Source: Laburnicola sp. R22_1 (lineage: Eukaryota > Ascomycota > Dothideomycetes > Pleosporales > Didymosphaeriaceae). Taken from it: a DNA stretch of 64,000 nt. The stretch spans positions 2,108,001-2,172,000 of the forward strand of contig JACONQ010000008.1 of the NCBI GenBank assembly GCA_014281115.1. The letters are read 5' to 3'. The notes beneath the pieces are model-generated. The model did no database searches. It saw only the letters and a list, made by a program, of their open reading frames with translations, and was not told the DNA's origin. Each line of letters starts with the position of its first letter. The stretch's first letter is position 1. The position numbers and the translations under genes are program-made. Of this stretch, positions 1-13,239 are shown piece by piece.

Positions 1-671
1 CTATTACTTAATAGGCTAAATATAAATAAATCTATAACCTATACTAGAACTTTTATCTTTATATAAATATTATCTATACTATATTTTAGAAGGGTATAGA
101 GTACCCCTTTAGTTATTTATATATATTCTATTTTAACTATAGCTATACACTATAATATCTAAGTATTAACTTTATTAGTACTTAGCTAATTAGTACTAAG
201 CACCTTATTAACTATATAAGGTCCTAAGCATATATATAGTAGGATAAGCCTATTTATAAAAGGGCTTTTACTTCTTAATATATAAAAAGTAGATAGCTAT
301 TTTATATTCTATATACTCTCTATAGGTATTTAAAACTAAACTTATATAGGTAGTAATTAATAATAACTAGTCTTTCTAAATAGTAGAGTAACTCTTCTTT
401 AATACTTTCTTTCTTTTTTACGCCTGACGCTGTAATAACTAACTAATATAAATGTTACTAGATATTCCTAAATAAATTTAACACTACTAAGGCAGCTATT
501 CTTAGTAATATTAGTAAGGTAACTAAACTTTCTATGTTGCTTAATGCGTAGTCTGCGGCTAATAACCTTAGCTTTCTAGCTATTAATAGTTACTATATTA
601 ATAATGCTTAGTAGCTTAAAAAGAAGCTACTTAACTTTATATTAATATATAGTAGTTATATTAGAGTATTT
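1..671. other. AT-rich interval, nothing recognised
   Basis: Very AT-rich sequence with short dispersed words (ctaacta, tatagt) common to the RIP-damaged repeats elsewhere in the window. I see no open frame, no repeat boundary and no RNA-like structure that I can defend. It is probably old transposon debris. Confidence 0.5.
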
Positions 672-745
672 CTGTGTATATAATAGTACAAGGGATATCT
701 ACTATTATTATAATATTATTATTAGAAACCCCTTAGTCGTAAATA
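672..745 (+). mobile_element. PA1 retroposon, 3'-end fragment
   Basis: Matches only the last ~75 bases of the PA1 family: the run of act/att triplets, then gaaaccccttagtcg, then an A-rich tail (taaataaaaa). The rest of the family's ~1.1 kb is missing, as expected of a 5'-truncated retroposed copy. I could not define a target-site duplication here. Confidence 0.6.
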
Positions 746-800
746 AAAACTATATATCTTTAAAAAGTAACTAAAGTTACTACTCTTATTACTATTAATT

Positions 801-1025
801 TTATATAATATAAGTTACGCAATCCTAATAGGTACCCTAATTTAACCTATACTTAGAAGTCTATATAATCTAATCTAACCTATACCTAGAGTCTGTGCAA
901 CCTAATCTAACCTATACCTAGAGTCTATACAACCCCAATCTAACCTATATCTAGGGTCTATGCGACCCCAACCCAACCCTATACCTAAGCTAGGTACCCC
1001 AAACCTATTTACTAGGCTAGTTACT
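801..1025 (+). repeat. Left arm of a long inverted repeat with 33-bp tandem subrepeats
   Basis: The reverse complement of this ~225-bp arm is found at 3043-3262, starting with ttatataatataagtt and ending near tatttactaggcta. Inside the arm are four to five tandem units of about 33 bp, each of the form aatctaacctatacctag then agtctatrcaacc. The right arm is more RIP-mutated (cc changed to tt) but keeps unit order and length. Inverted arms with tandem subterminal repeats are typical of some DNA transposons, but I see no transposase between them. A folded-back segmental duplication is the alternative. Confidence 0.7.
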
Positions 1026-1044
1026 TATACTAGACTACTACGTA

Positions 1045-1070
1045 ATATATATATATATATATATATATAT
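1045..1070. repeat. (TA)n microsatellite
   Basis: An uninterrupted TA dinucleotide run of about 13 units beside the left inverted arm. The related sequence near 4510 has only mixed TA/CA here, so the run expanded in this copy or was RIP-homogenised. Confidence 0.85.
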
Positions 1071-1079
1071 TTTATATTA

Positions 1080-1393
1080 CTATTTACTAGCTTAAGTTAT
1101 ATATATATTAATAATATGCGTAGGGACTACTTAATAGACTAAGGCGAATCTAGAATATATTGCGTAGTAGAGGAGGAACCTAATAAGGCTACTTAATACT
1201 ATAAATAATAATAAGTTCCTTTAAAAACTAAGGGAGTGCAATAAAAAAAGTGCTAAGTAGTTAAATAATATTTAAAAGCTACTAAACTAGCTGTAGGTAG
1301 TAATTACCTATAACTATGTTATTTCTAAAATTAAAAAGTTCCTCAATTATGTGATCTGACTGTGAAGTACCTGTGGGTCTCGGTCGAGACCGG
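1080..1393 (+). repeat. Direct repeat DR, copy 1
   Basis: About 315 bases are repeated in the same orientation at 4526-4841. Both copies share gggactacttaatagact, the words around gtagtaattacctataac, and the end around gtgatctractgtgaag. The last ~45 bases are GC-rich and undamaged here (gtgggtctcggtcgagacc) but RIP-mutated in copy 2 (gtgggtcttagttaagacc). The two could be LTRs of a lost element or a segmental duplication. No TG..CA ends or flanking duplication were found. Confidence 0.7.
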
Positions 1394-2876
1394 CGCTTGA
1401 AGTAAGAAAATCGTCTTCGAAGGTGTCTATTGAAATAACGATTTCGAAAGAGCGACAGGGGTGGTTGGAGGTAACAGCACAGTTGGGGTTTCGCAGAGCG
1501 ACGCAGACCTCACACCACGATTATCCGCACCGTGAAATTTCGGCCTAGCCTAGCGTTAAAGCGTCCCCCGCTTTCTCCTTATAAGCCCCTATGGGTGCCG
1601 ACTACAAGAACACCCAGCGCAGAGATGTGGCACGCGTGGGTCGTTGACGAGTCTCTAATCTTGATAATTGACTATGATGGTGCTTTATAAATACCTTGGA
1701 GTTCATCTTACAGCGAAAGAAAATCAAACACTCTATGGCGAGCTAGGGTCTAGCAGCAACACTATCCCCATTACGACCGAACATTTGAAGTCGCCTGTAG
1801 CCGATATGCCAACACTGGCCCTCTGGTATCGCTTTTATTATGTTAGGGCATGTATGAGCTACAACGTAGATACAAATCCACGGTGATGACTAGACCGTGG
1901 CCGTATTGGCCTACCTATCCTTCTAGGTTGCGAAGGCAACCCAACTATGCTTATTCTAATAGAATCCACACCCATCAATATCTTATTCGTCTTGTTGTTA
2001 GAGCAGCTAGCCCATTCTTATTCCATTATGCCTTTATAGAAAAAAAAAAAGTCCTAGCGTCCCTTATTGATTTGGTTCAACATTGCTTGGTGCTTGTACG
2101 AAGTATCCCAAAGCTATTTACGCCCTTCCCACTCCTGTGCAGCCTCCTGCGCCATTTACCACATAGCTGAAGGGCGGCTGGCCGCTCCCTGGCCATGGAT
2201 TGGTCCGTTTCGGACGTTCACCCCCTGCGAAACCTCCTTTATTCAAGTTGCTAAAGAGACGGAAGATGATGGTGTTGTCCAATTCTGGGGCACCCTTGGG
2301 TTGATGGTTGATCGGCATGCAGTAATGATGCAAACTAACATCTCGTCTCGAACTGTTTCTAACCAGCTGCATGTCTTCCTGAGCTTGCGTGTGTAGATAG
2401 CCCAGGAGTACGCTCATCTTGCTCTGTTGAGACGCCTTGCTATTAATTGGCTGGCTGGGCTCTCCTTCAATGCCACAGCACAGAGAGCACTCGACCCCTG
2501 TCCATCAAGGCTCGAATGCGTCTACGTCCTACTAATATATCATCGATTGTCACTGCGCACCAGCGAAAGATCCCACAGAAGCAACAAACTTGTGCGAGGA
2601 CACGGCCCTTATCAGATGCCACCCAAGGTAGTCTCTAGCACCCTCTCTGCACAACCAAAGTCTGGACATCCTGCCATGCCGTACACGGCTCTGTATGTGC
2701 AACATCCCAGAGCCTTGGGATCGATATGCCACGGAGCCCTCAGTCACCTCTAACGCTCTCATCATCTGACATCGAGCGCATCAACTTGCGGCACCAACGC
2801 GGGAATAGTTATCTCACAGGCCAAACGCTCTAACTAATTTAAGCCCTGCTAGTACACACTAGCGCCGCACTAAAAT
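1394..2876. other. GC-normal island without a recognisable gene
   Basis: This ~1.5-kb stretch has balanced base composition and intact CpG and CpA, in sharp contrast to the DNA on both sides, so it has largely escaped RIP and is probably single-copy. Both strands contain only short frames of 60-110 codons (for example 2067-2396 on + and 2118-2417 on -). These overlap each other in conflicting frames and resemble no family I know. An intron-split or non-coding gene, a decayed host segment, or DNA captured between the flanking inverted repeats are all possible. I do not assign a function. Confidence 0.55.
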
Positions 2877-3042
2877 TCCCTAAAAAGTTTTAGAAACTTA
2901 TAAACTAATTATATAAAAGAAAAAAAGTTTTAAAATCTTTTAAACTAATTAAAAGTTATATAAAGTTAAATTAGCTAAAGTATTTAAGAGAATTTAGTAT
3001 AGTAATATAGTTATTATTAATTTAGTACTTTATATATTAAAA

Positions 3043-3262
3043 GTAGGCTAGTAAATAGGTTTAGGATACCTAGCTTATGAATAGAGTTAGATTAGGGTCG
3101 CATAGACCCTAAGTATAGGTTAGGTTAGAATTGTATAGACCCTAGATATAGGTTAAGTTAAGTTATATAAACTTTAAGTATAAGTTAGATTAGGTTATAT
3201 AAACTTTTAAATATAAGTTAGGCTAAAATACCTATTAGGATTATATAACTTATATTATATAA
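3043..3262 (-). repeat. Right arm of the long inverted repeat
   Basis: Reverse complement of 801-1025, with the same order of 33-bp subrepeats but more C-to-T changes. It ends at aacttatattatataa and is followed at once by a fragment of the S1 short repeat. Confidence 0.7.
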
Positions 3263-3309
3263 TAAAAAAGCAAAGCCTCCTACTTAGTAATTAAAAGAGC
3301 GTAACTACC
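3263..3309 (+). mobile_element. S1 SINE-like repeat, 5'-truncated fragment
   Basis: Holds the 3' half of the S1 unit: aaaaaagc, the hairpin region mutated to aagcctcctactt, then agtaattaaaagagcg. The gtggcgttaaattaac 5' end is missing. It abuts the inverted arm exactly. Truncation at the 5' side fits retroposition. Confidence 0.55.
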
Positions 3310-3473
3310 TTATAATTACTTCTACTATAAACATTAACTATACTTTAATAAGAATAAAAATACAGTTTAAACTTATTTTTATATAACTATAACTATTAAA
3401 GTAATAGTATAGGTATAAAAAAGGCAAAGTTATTCTAAGATAAAAAAAGTAAAGTTGTCTAAAAACTAGTAGG
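3310..3473. other. AT-rich spacer
   Basis: A short unassigned stretch between the S1 fragment and the next G1 LTR fragment. No feature seen. Confidence 0.4.
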
Positions 3474-3960
3474 TGTAATAGTTCTGTGTTAGTCTTCCTA
3501 CTAAGCACACCCTATTACTTTTCTTTTATATCCTATTTTCCCCTATTTGCGTCTTTTACCTTTCTAAAGACGCCTTTTCTAGTTAGTGTTAGTATGTGGC
3601 TAGTGTAGGCCTATGCCCTACCCTTTATATAAGAAAGGGCCCCCTATATTTCTTTCTTACTTACTATTTTAGAATAGTATTAATTTAACTAGTTCTTTTA
3701 ACTATTCTAGCTATTCTTAATAGATTAGCCTTATAAGACTATATATTGCTCTTATATTATTCTAAAATTAACCTTTTTATTTAGTTATAGATAGCAATAT
3801 AATATCTACTTCTTTCTTAAGACACTATCTCTAGGTGGTTAAATTAGTAAAAGTTTTACTTTATTAGTTATTAGTTATGCTAGGTAATTATTATTATAGT
3901 TTGTGTCTACCTCTCTACTAGTTATTTACTATTACCTTTTCTTTTACACTCTAATAGTAT
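3474..3960 (+). repeat. G1 LTR fragment (solo or truncated)
   Basis: Begins with TGTAATAGT followed by cctactaagcacaccctatt, the same start as the LTRs at 19798 and 25280. It keeps the family landmarks in order: ctagttagtgttag, ggcctatgcccta, aagggccccctatat, and the ttaaattagtaaaagtttt block. The promoter-like gggccccc block is present, but I could not verify a TATA box among so much AT. No matching partner LTR with internal region follows, so it is a solo or deleted LTR. Confidence 0.65.
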
Positions 3961-4525
3961 CTTTTACCTTTTTTTTTTTGCAAATAAAGCTGCATTTCGC
4001 AACTATACTATAGCAAAAAAAAATCTAGCTATAACCTATTTTTCTGTGTACTAGCTCTATAAGATACCTATAGACTATATAAATACACGTAACTAAGTTA
4101 ATAGCGCGTTTATTATTTAGCACCCTATAAGGCTATTAAGTACACTAGTAGGGTTAACTTAACTATAGTTTAGAACTATTATTAAGCAGTAACTTATCTT
4201 GCCTATATAGGTAGTAATAAGATTAAAGTGCTTATTACCTATATAAAGAGAGCCTAATTCTGCTACTATCTTACGCACTACTACAACTAATAACTATAGC
4301 TAAATTAAATAAGACAAAGATATAACTATGCTGCAAAGCGAAGTTTAACCTTAAGTACGCCTAATTTACTATAGACCCCTCCTTATATTTCTAAAACTTA
4401 ATTAGTAAGCTCGCAATTATCGCTAGAAAGAAGCTAAAGCTTAAAATAGCTAATAGTAATAAGCTTCTAGTTAAGTTACTTATACTAGATTGTTATATAA
4501 TGCACGTATATAGTCTATACTGCTA
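3961..4525. other. Unassigned AT-rich DNA with a short dispersed repeat
   Basis: The part at about 3975-4070 (gcatttcgcaactatactat and the following ctagctataac) recurs on the opposite strand at about 55840-55935, so it is a dispersed repeat of unknown type. The rest has no recognisable feature. Confidence 0.45.
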
Positions 4526-4841
4526 TTTGCTAGCTTAAGTTGTATACGTATTAATAATGCACGCAGGGACTACTTAATAGACTAAGGCAAACCTAGAATA
4601 TATTGCATATTAGAGAAGAAACCTAATAAGGCTACTTAACACTATAGATAATAATAAGTTTCTTTAGGAGCTAAGGGAGTGTAATAAGGGAGGTGCTAAG
4701 TAGTTAAACAACGTTTAAAAGCTGCTAAACTAACTATAGGTAGTAATTACCTATAACCGCGTTATTTCCTAAATTAAAAAATTTAATCATGTGATCTAAC
4801 TGTGAAGTGCCTGTGGGTCTTAGTTAAGACCAGCCTTTTAC
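4526..4841 (+). repeat. Direct repeat DR, copy 2
   Basis: Second copy of 1080-1393 in the same orientation. Its GC-rich end has been RIP-mutated, and it stops where a G1 LTR fragment begins (about 4842). The homology may extend ~50 bp further upstream through gttacttatactaga. Confidence 0.65.
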
Positions 4842-6476
4842 CTTATAGAAGACGACTTTTCTAGTTAGTATTAGCGCGTAGTTAGCATAGGCCTGTGCCC
4901 TATGCCGCCTATTATATAAGTAAGGGCCCCTTAAGTCTCTTCCTTATCCTCTATCTTAGTATAGTCTTAATTTAGTTATCTCTTTTAACTATACTAGCTA
5001 TTCCTAAGAGGTTTGCCCTATAAGGCTATATACCGCCTTTATATTATACTAAAATTAACCTTTTTTTTTAGCTGTAGATAGTAATATAATATCTACTTCT
5101 CCCTTAAGACGCTGCCTATAGGCAATTAAATTAGTAGAAGTTTTACTTTATTAGTTACTAGAAAGGATTACTAGCACTAGAAAGTTTGTGTTTTACTGCC
5201 CTAAGGTTTATTAAAAGAGGCCACTTCTAAGTCCCTTCTCTACTTATTATATAAGGATAGGAACTTTATTAATTACTAGGAAGGATCTCTAGCACTAAGA
5301 AGTTTATACTTTACTACTTTAAGGTCTATTAAGAAAGGCCACTTCTGAGTCCCTCCTCTACTTAACGTAGAAGGGTAGGAACTTTATTAGTTACTAGTTA
5401 TTAAAGATTTTTGTCGTGTTAAAATTGTAACCAAGGTCGAATTCGCACTATATACAGAGAGGAGTAAAATAGAAGATACTAAAACCTAGCACCTAGCACA
5501 TAGTAGTAGTAACAAAATATACACAAAATAATAATAATTTTATTATTAACGTTTTATACGACGACATTATTAATAATAGTTAATAGATAGTCTGGTATCT
5601 AGCATAACTAAGTTACATATTATCTCTTAACTAGTAGACTGTAGAGTCGCAACTATAGGAGCAGTGTAGGCAATAGGACGCTTAACTATAGTTTAGTTAT
5701 CGCGCTCGCAATTTAGCAACTATAGCGTAACTATAATTTTCTATACGTATAGCGTATAAAGTCTGCCTCTTATAATGTTAGCAATGCCCAGTATACTAAA
5801 TCTTTACCTTTAACTTACACAACACTAGTTACTAGTTATACTAGATAGTTATTATACTATACTAAAATCTATTAAGAAAGGCAGCCCCTAAAATTCTAAA
5901 ATTCTCAAAATAAATAATAATTAATAATTAACAAATAGTAACTACTATGCTATATCCTATTAAACTAACTTGCATAATAACTACCTTCTAGCGCTATTAT
6001 AGTAATAGTACAAGGTATAGGTCTAGATAAATTAGAGCTAGACTATAGTAGTAATATAAAAGTTAAAGTTTTATATATTTTATCTTATACTTTATTATTT
6101 ACCTAATATTTTCTTATCTTAGACTATACGCTAGTTCGCACGCTATATAAGATCTACTACCTTAGGTCTATCTACTATACTTTTTTATAACCCCTACTTT
6201 GTTTAATTCTACTACTACCTATACTATAGTAAGCCGCCACCCTTTAATCTAAAAGACTTCTAGAATATTCTCTATATCCTCTCTACCCCTAGATAGTTCT
6301 AGAATTAATAATATAGAGGTGGATATTTGCCTACACCTTACTAATAATAATCTATATAACGCTTGCCTTAAAAAGATTCTTCTACTTAACTCTACTAGTA
6401 AGCTATTATTTGTCTAGTATAGAAAGTAGCTAATAGCTACTTTCTAAATAACTAGTCGCTTTGTTCCTAGCCTTAT
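4842..6476 (+). repeat. G1 LTR/leader fragment, interrupted by R3-1 and cut by Copia1
   Basis: Shows the G1 LTR body, then two copies of the family's ~110-bp tandem unit (ttagttactag...ctaaggtctattaag), then the leader found also at about 20870-21445 in G1-A. An R3 retroposon sits inside (5401-5825). The G1 homology ends abruptly at cctagccttat, where Copia1 starts at 6477. The expected continuation is not found beyond Copia1, so DNA has been rearranged on the far side. Confidence 0.65.
5401..5825 (-). mobile_element. R3 retroposon copy 1 (truncated)
   Basis: Starts at the family's constant end (ttaaagatttttgtcgtg) and runs 425 bp before stopping at a variable end. It is flanked by a perfect 13-bp duplication, tagttactagtta, at 5388-5400 and 5826-5838. 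The constant end is taken as the 3' end because all five copies in the window share it while the other end differs from copy to copy. No open frame. Confidence 0.75.
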
Positions 6477-7334
6477 TGTTAAAACTATATTAGTAAGCAA
6501 AATAAATAATAAAATAACATGTTAGAATTTCGCTATTATAATAAAAGATAAATAGATAAATAACTATAAGCTACCTAAAAATAACGAAAATAGTTGTTCT
6601 AATAATAAGTTACAATTAAAGCCAAAGTTTACTAAAAGATACTTATAAGAAATCTAATATTATATATATTAAATTACTTAAAACTAAAAACAAAATATAA
6701 TATAAAACTAACCTAATAAATATTATAAAATACGCTATCGTAATATAAATAAGCTCGTAATTAATTTTTCTAAATTAATAACTTTTGACAAACTTATGAT
6801 AATTAAGCGCATTAACAATTTTGAGTAATTGCTAAAAAGAATATACTAAACAAGGCAATAGTATATATATTAAATTACTTATTACTAAAAACAAAATATA
6901 ATATATAAAAGACTTATTTTATAATATAAAATACATTAGCGTATAATAAACTAAGGAGTAATAAATTATTTTAAAATAAGGCGTTTATTATTAACGTTAT
7001 AACTAAGTAATAGTAAAATAAAGTTTATAATAGCTCGTATATAAAATACTAGTTTGTATATAAAGTAATAGCTTATATATAAAACACTAGTCTATATATA
7101 AAATAATAGCTTGTATATAAAACACTATTATATATAAAATACTAGTTTAAACATTAGTTTAAAATACTAGCACGTATAAAAGTTAAAGACATAATTAAAC
7201 TATATAAAACTAAGTATTTATTAGTCTAAATTATTTTGTATATAAAGTGCTAGGTAGCTAGTTTATTAAAATTAACCAACTAGTTTTATAATACTAACTC
7301 GATTATCTTCTTATCTATTTATCTACTTTTTACA
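6477..7334 (+). repeat. Copia1 5' LTR
   Basis: 858 bp, from TGTTAAAAC to ctactttttaca, matching the 3' LTR along its length. It contains an array of short units built on tatataaaacactag, differing in number between the two LTRs. Copy number changes in this array account for most of the length difference. Confidence 0.85.
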
Positions 7335-7352
7335 GGTTATAAGCCCTGCGCT
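7335..7352 (+). promoter_or_regulatory. Copia1 primer-binding site, tRNA-iMet anticodon arm type
   Basis: Directly after the LTR comes ggttataagccctgcgct. Its complement reads like the anticodon arm of eukaryotic initiator tRNA-Met (gggct-CAT-aacc), with the CAT changed to TAT as expected from RIP. Drosophila copia and yeast Ty5 are known to prime from an internal half of tRNA-iMet, not from its 3' end. Copia2 has a similar site in the same place, which supports the call. Confidence 0.6.
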
Positions 7353-7639
7353 CTAATAATTTTATTATTTATTATTATCTACCTTTTAGCTTACTAAGCT
7401 ATTCTTCTATTAATTTTTTCGATATATACCTCATTTTTCTTAGAATTTCTTTGAGATTCTGATTCTTTTATACTAGCTGGTCTAGTCCTTTTAGCTTACT
7501 AAGCTATCTTGGCAAGATCGATATTTTGACCAATACCTTATTTTTCTCAGAATTTTCTAAGCTCTTTTACTAGCTGGACTAGTTCATTACCTTTTTAGGC
7601 AATTTCGCCAAGCCTTATTAATTTTTTAAGAAATACCTC

Positions 7640-8660
7640 ATTTTTCTTAGATTTCTAAGCTCTTTTTGGCCTATTAATCTTATTTACAATAAGTTCTAAG
7701 ATTTCTTCTATTTCTAAGTAGGAGATACTTAAGAGTATTTCTAACTATAAGATGTAAAAGTCTAGGGCTATTTCTATTCTTATAATAGAGAATTGTATGG
7801 CTGCAATTTAGAGTGGTAATAATATTGCAATTAATTTAGTGTCGAAAGATATTAATTTAAAAGCACAATTAATTATTACTTTGTTAGTTAAAGATGGTTC
7901 TTTATAGTATATTAAGGATTTATCTATAGCTAATAAGATGTGAATTTGTTTAGGGAATCTTTATTCTCCTATAGGTTACTATTCTGAATTTCTTCTTTTA
8001 AAGGAGTTATTTAATAGTACCTTATTAGATTTTAATTTAATGGAGAAGTATCTTAATAAAATTAAATATTTAATAACAAATCTTGACTATAAGTTAATTA
8101 AAATACCTAAATAGGTTATTGTGGCCTGGGTGTTAAATAATTTAAGTCCTAATTATAAGGAGTTTGTTACTTTAGTAACTTAATTATTTCGGGATGATTC
8201 TTCAAAGATTAATCTAGAGAATTAATTCTCTAATTTAATTAATAAAAGTCGTCGTTAGACGCACTTAGATAGTAATAAAACTAAGATTTTATATACTAAA
8301 TTCTAGAATTAATACAAAGTTATAAAGTCTAAACGATTTTGTAATAAGTGTAAAACAAATACCCACTTTACTAATAAGTGTTAGTATTTACATTCTAAAA
8401 ATAAACCTAAATAGTTTAAAACAAATCACGATTTTAAATCTAAAAAGATAAAAATCTATTAAATCGTAAATCCGAATATCTATCAGATCGACTAGATCGA
8501 AAGCTGTTAGATAAAATGGCTGAGTTATCTAAACTAATGGAAATTAAAAAGGTATTATTAACTATCCTAAATAAAAACAAACTAATTCGAAAAAGGACAT
8601 CGAAGTCCTCGAAATCTAGAATTTAATTCTAGATATCCTAAATAAGGATTAAAAACTACT
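7640..8660 (+). pseudogene. Copia1 gag remnant
   Basis: A broken reading frame contains a copia-type gag region (VAWVLNNLSPNYKEFVT at about 8120-8180) followed by the nucleic-acid-binding zinc knuckle C-X2-C-X4-H-X4-C, read as CNKCKTNTHFTNKC at 8340-8381. Gag would form the virus-like particle and the knuckle would bind element RNA. Several internal stops interrupt the frame, and no start codon can be chosen with confidence. Confidence 0.75.
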
Positions 8661-8694
8661 AAGGTATTTATAACTACCAAGTTAAAAAGTCCTA

Positions 8695-9795
8695 ATCTAA
8701 TACTAGATTTAGGTAGTTTATCTCATATTATCTTTAACAGAAATCTATTTATAGAAAATTTGTTAGTTAGAAAAACTACAAAAATACAAGGGGAAATAAC
8801 AATATTTTAACTTCGTAATTTATTGACAACGTGAGCTTTATATATAATAATACTAAGATAGTCTTAAATAACTGTCTTTATTTGCCTAAATTTAATGTAA
8901 ATATTATTTTAGTAAAGAAATTAGTCGAAAAAGACTTTGTAGTCAACTTTATAAAAGAAAAAGCTATAATTAAAAAGAACACTATAACAATATTAGAAGC
9001 AACTCTAATTAACAATCTTTATACAATAAATATAGACAATATAGTAACAGATAATATTCTATTTGCTAAAAAGGTTATTAATAAAAATAAAACTATTAGT
9101 AACTCTAAAGAGAACGTAATATATCTCTATCACAATCGTTTTGGACATAAAAATCTAGACGTTATATGTAAAATACTAGGTATAACTAAACCTACTAACT
9201 ATAAAATTAATTGCTCTAGCTGTATAAAAGCTAAGCTAACAAATAATAACAGTAGAGAAATTACTACTAAAGTAGATAATTACTTAGATAAAATAGTAAT
9301 TAATTTATGTGGGCCTATCACCCTCTCCAGAAATAATTATAATATATTATATTCTTTCTAGACTCTGCTACTAGAAAATTAGAATTTAAACTATTAAGAC
9401 ATAAATCAGAATCGTTTGAAGCCTTTAAAGACTTTAAAATAAAAGTTAAAAATCAAAGTAATCGAAAAATTAAAATTATTAAAATAGATAATGGCACGGA
9501 ATTTGCTAATAGTAATTTTACGCTATTTAATAAACAAAATGGTATTATTTACCAATTTAATCCGCCACATACACTAGAACAAAATGGTTTAATTAAAAGA
9601 ATAAATAGAACTATAATAGAAACAGCTAAAAGCTTATTGTTCTATAGTAATTTGCCAACTAGTCACTGGCAATACGCTGTTAAAAACGCAGTGTATATAT
9701 ATAATATTATACCACATAGTAATTTAAATTTTATAAGCCCAAATGAAAAACTTTATAAAAAGAAACCTAACTATAATAATATTAAAATCTAGAGC
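8695..9795 (+). pseudogene. Copia1 protease and integrase remnant
   Basis: The protease active site survives as LDLGSLSHI near 8705, where DSGAS-type is usual. From 8831 a 176-codon open stretch carries the GAG-pre-integrase zinc site (LYHNRFGHKN then CSSCIKAK). The integrase core follows with a frame change at about 9355: NLCGPI, then IKIDNGTEF at about 9480, then EQNGLIKRINRTI at about 9570. Of the DDE triad, the first Asp reads Asn and the Glu reads Lys, both explained by G-to-A. Only the middle Asp is kept, so integration activity is lost even apart from the frame breaks. Confidence 0.85.
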
Positions 9796-11960
<2,165 letters not shown>

Positions 11961-12014
11961 ATAATAGTAAAAAGTAAAATATCCTAAATAAAGCATATAT
12001 TGCTTACGGGGACG

Positions 12015-12991
12015 TGTTAAAACTATATTAGTAAGCAAAATAAATAATAAAATAACATGTTAGAATTTCGCTGTTATAATAAAAGATAAATAGATAAATA
12101 ACTCTAAGCTACCTAAAAATAACGAAAATAGTCGTTCTAACAATAAGTTGCAATTAAAGCCAAAGTTAACTTTAAGTAACGCACAAAAAGTTTACTAAAA
12201 AATCTAATATTATATATATTAAATTACTTAAAACTAAAAACAAAATATAATATAACACTAACCTAATAAATATTATAAAATACGCTATTATAATATAAAT
12301 AACCCCGTAATTAATTTTTCTAAATTAATAACTTTTGACAACTTGTCGCAATTAAGCGCTTTAACAATTTTGAGCAATTGCTAAAAAGAATATACGAAAA
12401 AAGGCAATATTATATATATTAAATTACTTACTACTAAAAACAAAATATAATATATAAAAGACTTGTTTTATAATATAAAATATATTAGTGTATAATAAAC
12501 TAAGAAGTAATAAATTATTCTAAAATAAGACATTTATTGTTAATATTATAACTAAGCAATAGTAAAACACTAGTTTACATATAAAACAATAGCTTGTATA
12601 TAAAATACTAGTCTATATATAAAATAATAGCTCGTATATAAAACACTATTATATATAAAACACTATTATAAACAAAACACTATTATATATAAAATACTAT
12701 TATATATAAAATAATAGCTTGTATATAAAATACTATTGTATATAAAACAATAGCTCGCATATAAAATACTATTATATATAAAACACTAGTATAAAATAAG
12801 AGTTTAAATATTAGTTTAAAACACTAGCGCGCATAAAAGTTAAAGGCATAATTAAACTATACAAAGCTAAGTGTTCGTTAGTCTAAATTAATTTATATAT
12901 AGATTGCTAGGTAGCTACTTTATTAAATAAAACCAACTAGTTTAATAATACTAACTTAATTACCTTCTTATCTATTTATCTACTTTTTATA
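12015..12991 (+). repeat. Copia1 3' LTR
   Basis: 977 bp, from TGTTAAAAC to cttttta-ta, preceded by a short purine tract (cggggacg). It is about 120 bp longer than the 5' LTR because the tatataaaacactatta array has more units. Confidence 0.85.
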
Positions 12992-13089
12992 GTAATAGGT
13001 AAAGTAAGGCTAGTAAAGTATTAAAGTACTATTTAAAGTTAGAAGTAGAAAGTAAAGTGCGTATATTTTATTATATATATTATAGTAGT

Positions 13090-13239
13090 TGGGCGCGCCA
13101 AGCTCGCTTAGCGAGCTTAGGCTAACGCGCTAACCCCTTTTTATTAAACACCTTAAAACGCTTTTCTGTAATAATAATAATAGAAGAAATAACTACTATT
13201 ATTATAATATTTTTATTAGAAACCCCTTAGTTGTAAAAA
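13090..13239 (+). mobile_element. PA1 retroposon, 5'-truncated
   Basis: The last 150 bp of the PA1 family. The GC-rich hairpin-like part is preserved (gcgcgccaagctcgcttagc), followed by the family end accccttagttgtaaaaa. It is flanked by an 18-bp direct repeat, tatatatattatagtagt, at 13072-13089 and 13240-13257. The repeat is simple in composition but ends in the specific word atagtagt. Confidence 0.75.

Noticed and set aside
801..1025. Telomere or subtelomere repeat (ctaacctatacct units)
   Set aside because: The unit is ~33 bp and degenerate, present as two inverted arms, and no ccctaa array is seen.
1850..2765. Overlapping 60-110-codon frames in the GC island (1850-2170, 2067-2396, 2118-2417, 2427-2753 and others) as host genes
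   Set aside because: They overlap in conflicting frames on both strands, have no recognisable domain, and are no longer than expected by chance at this GC content.
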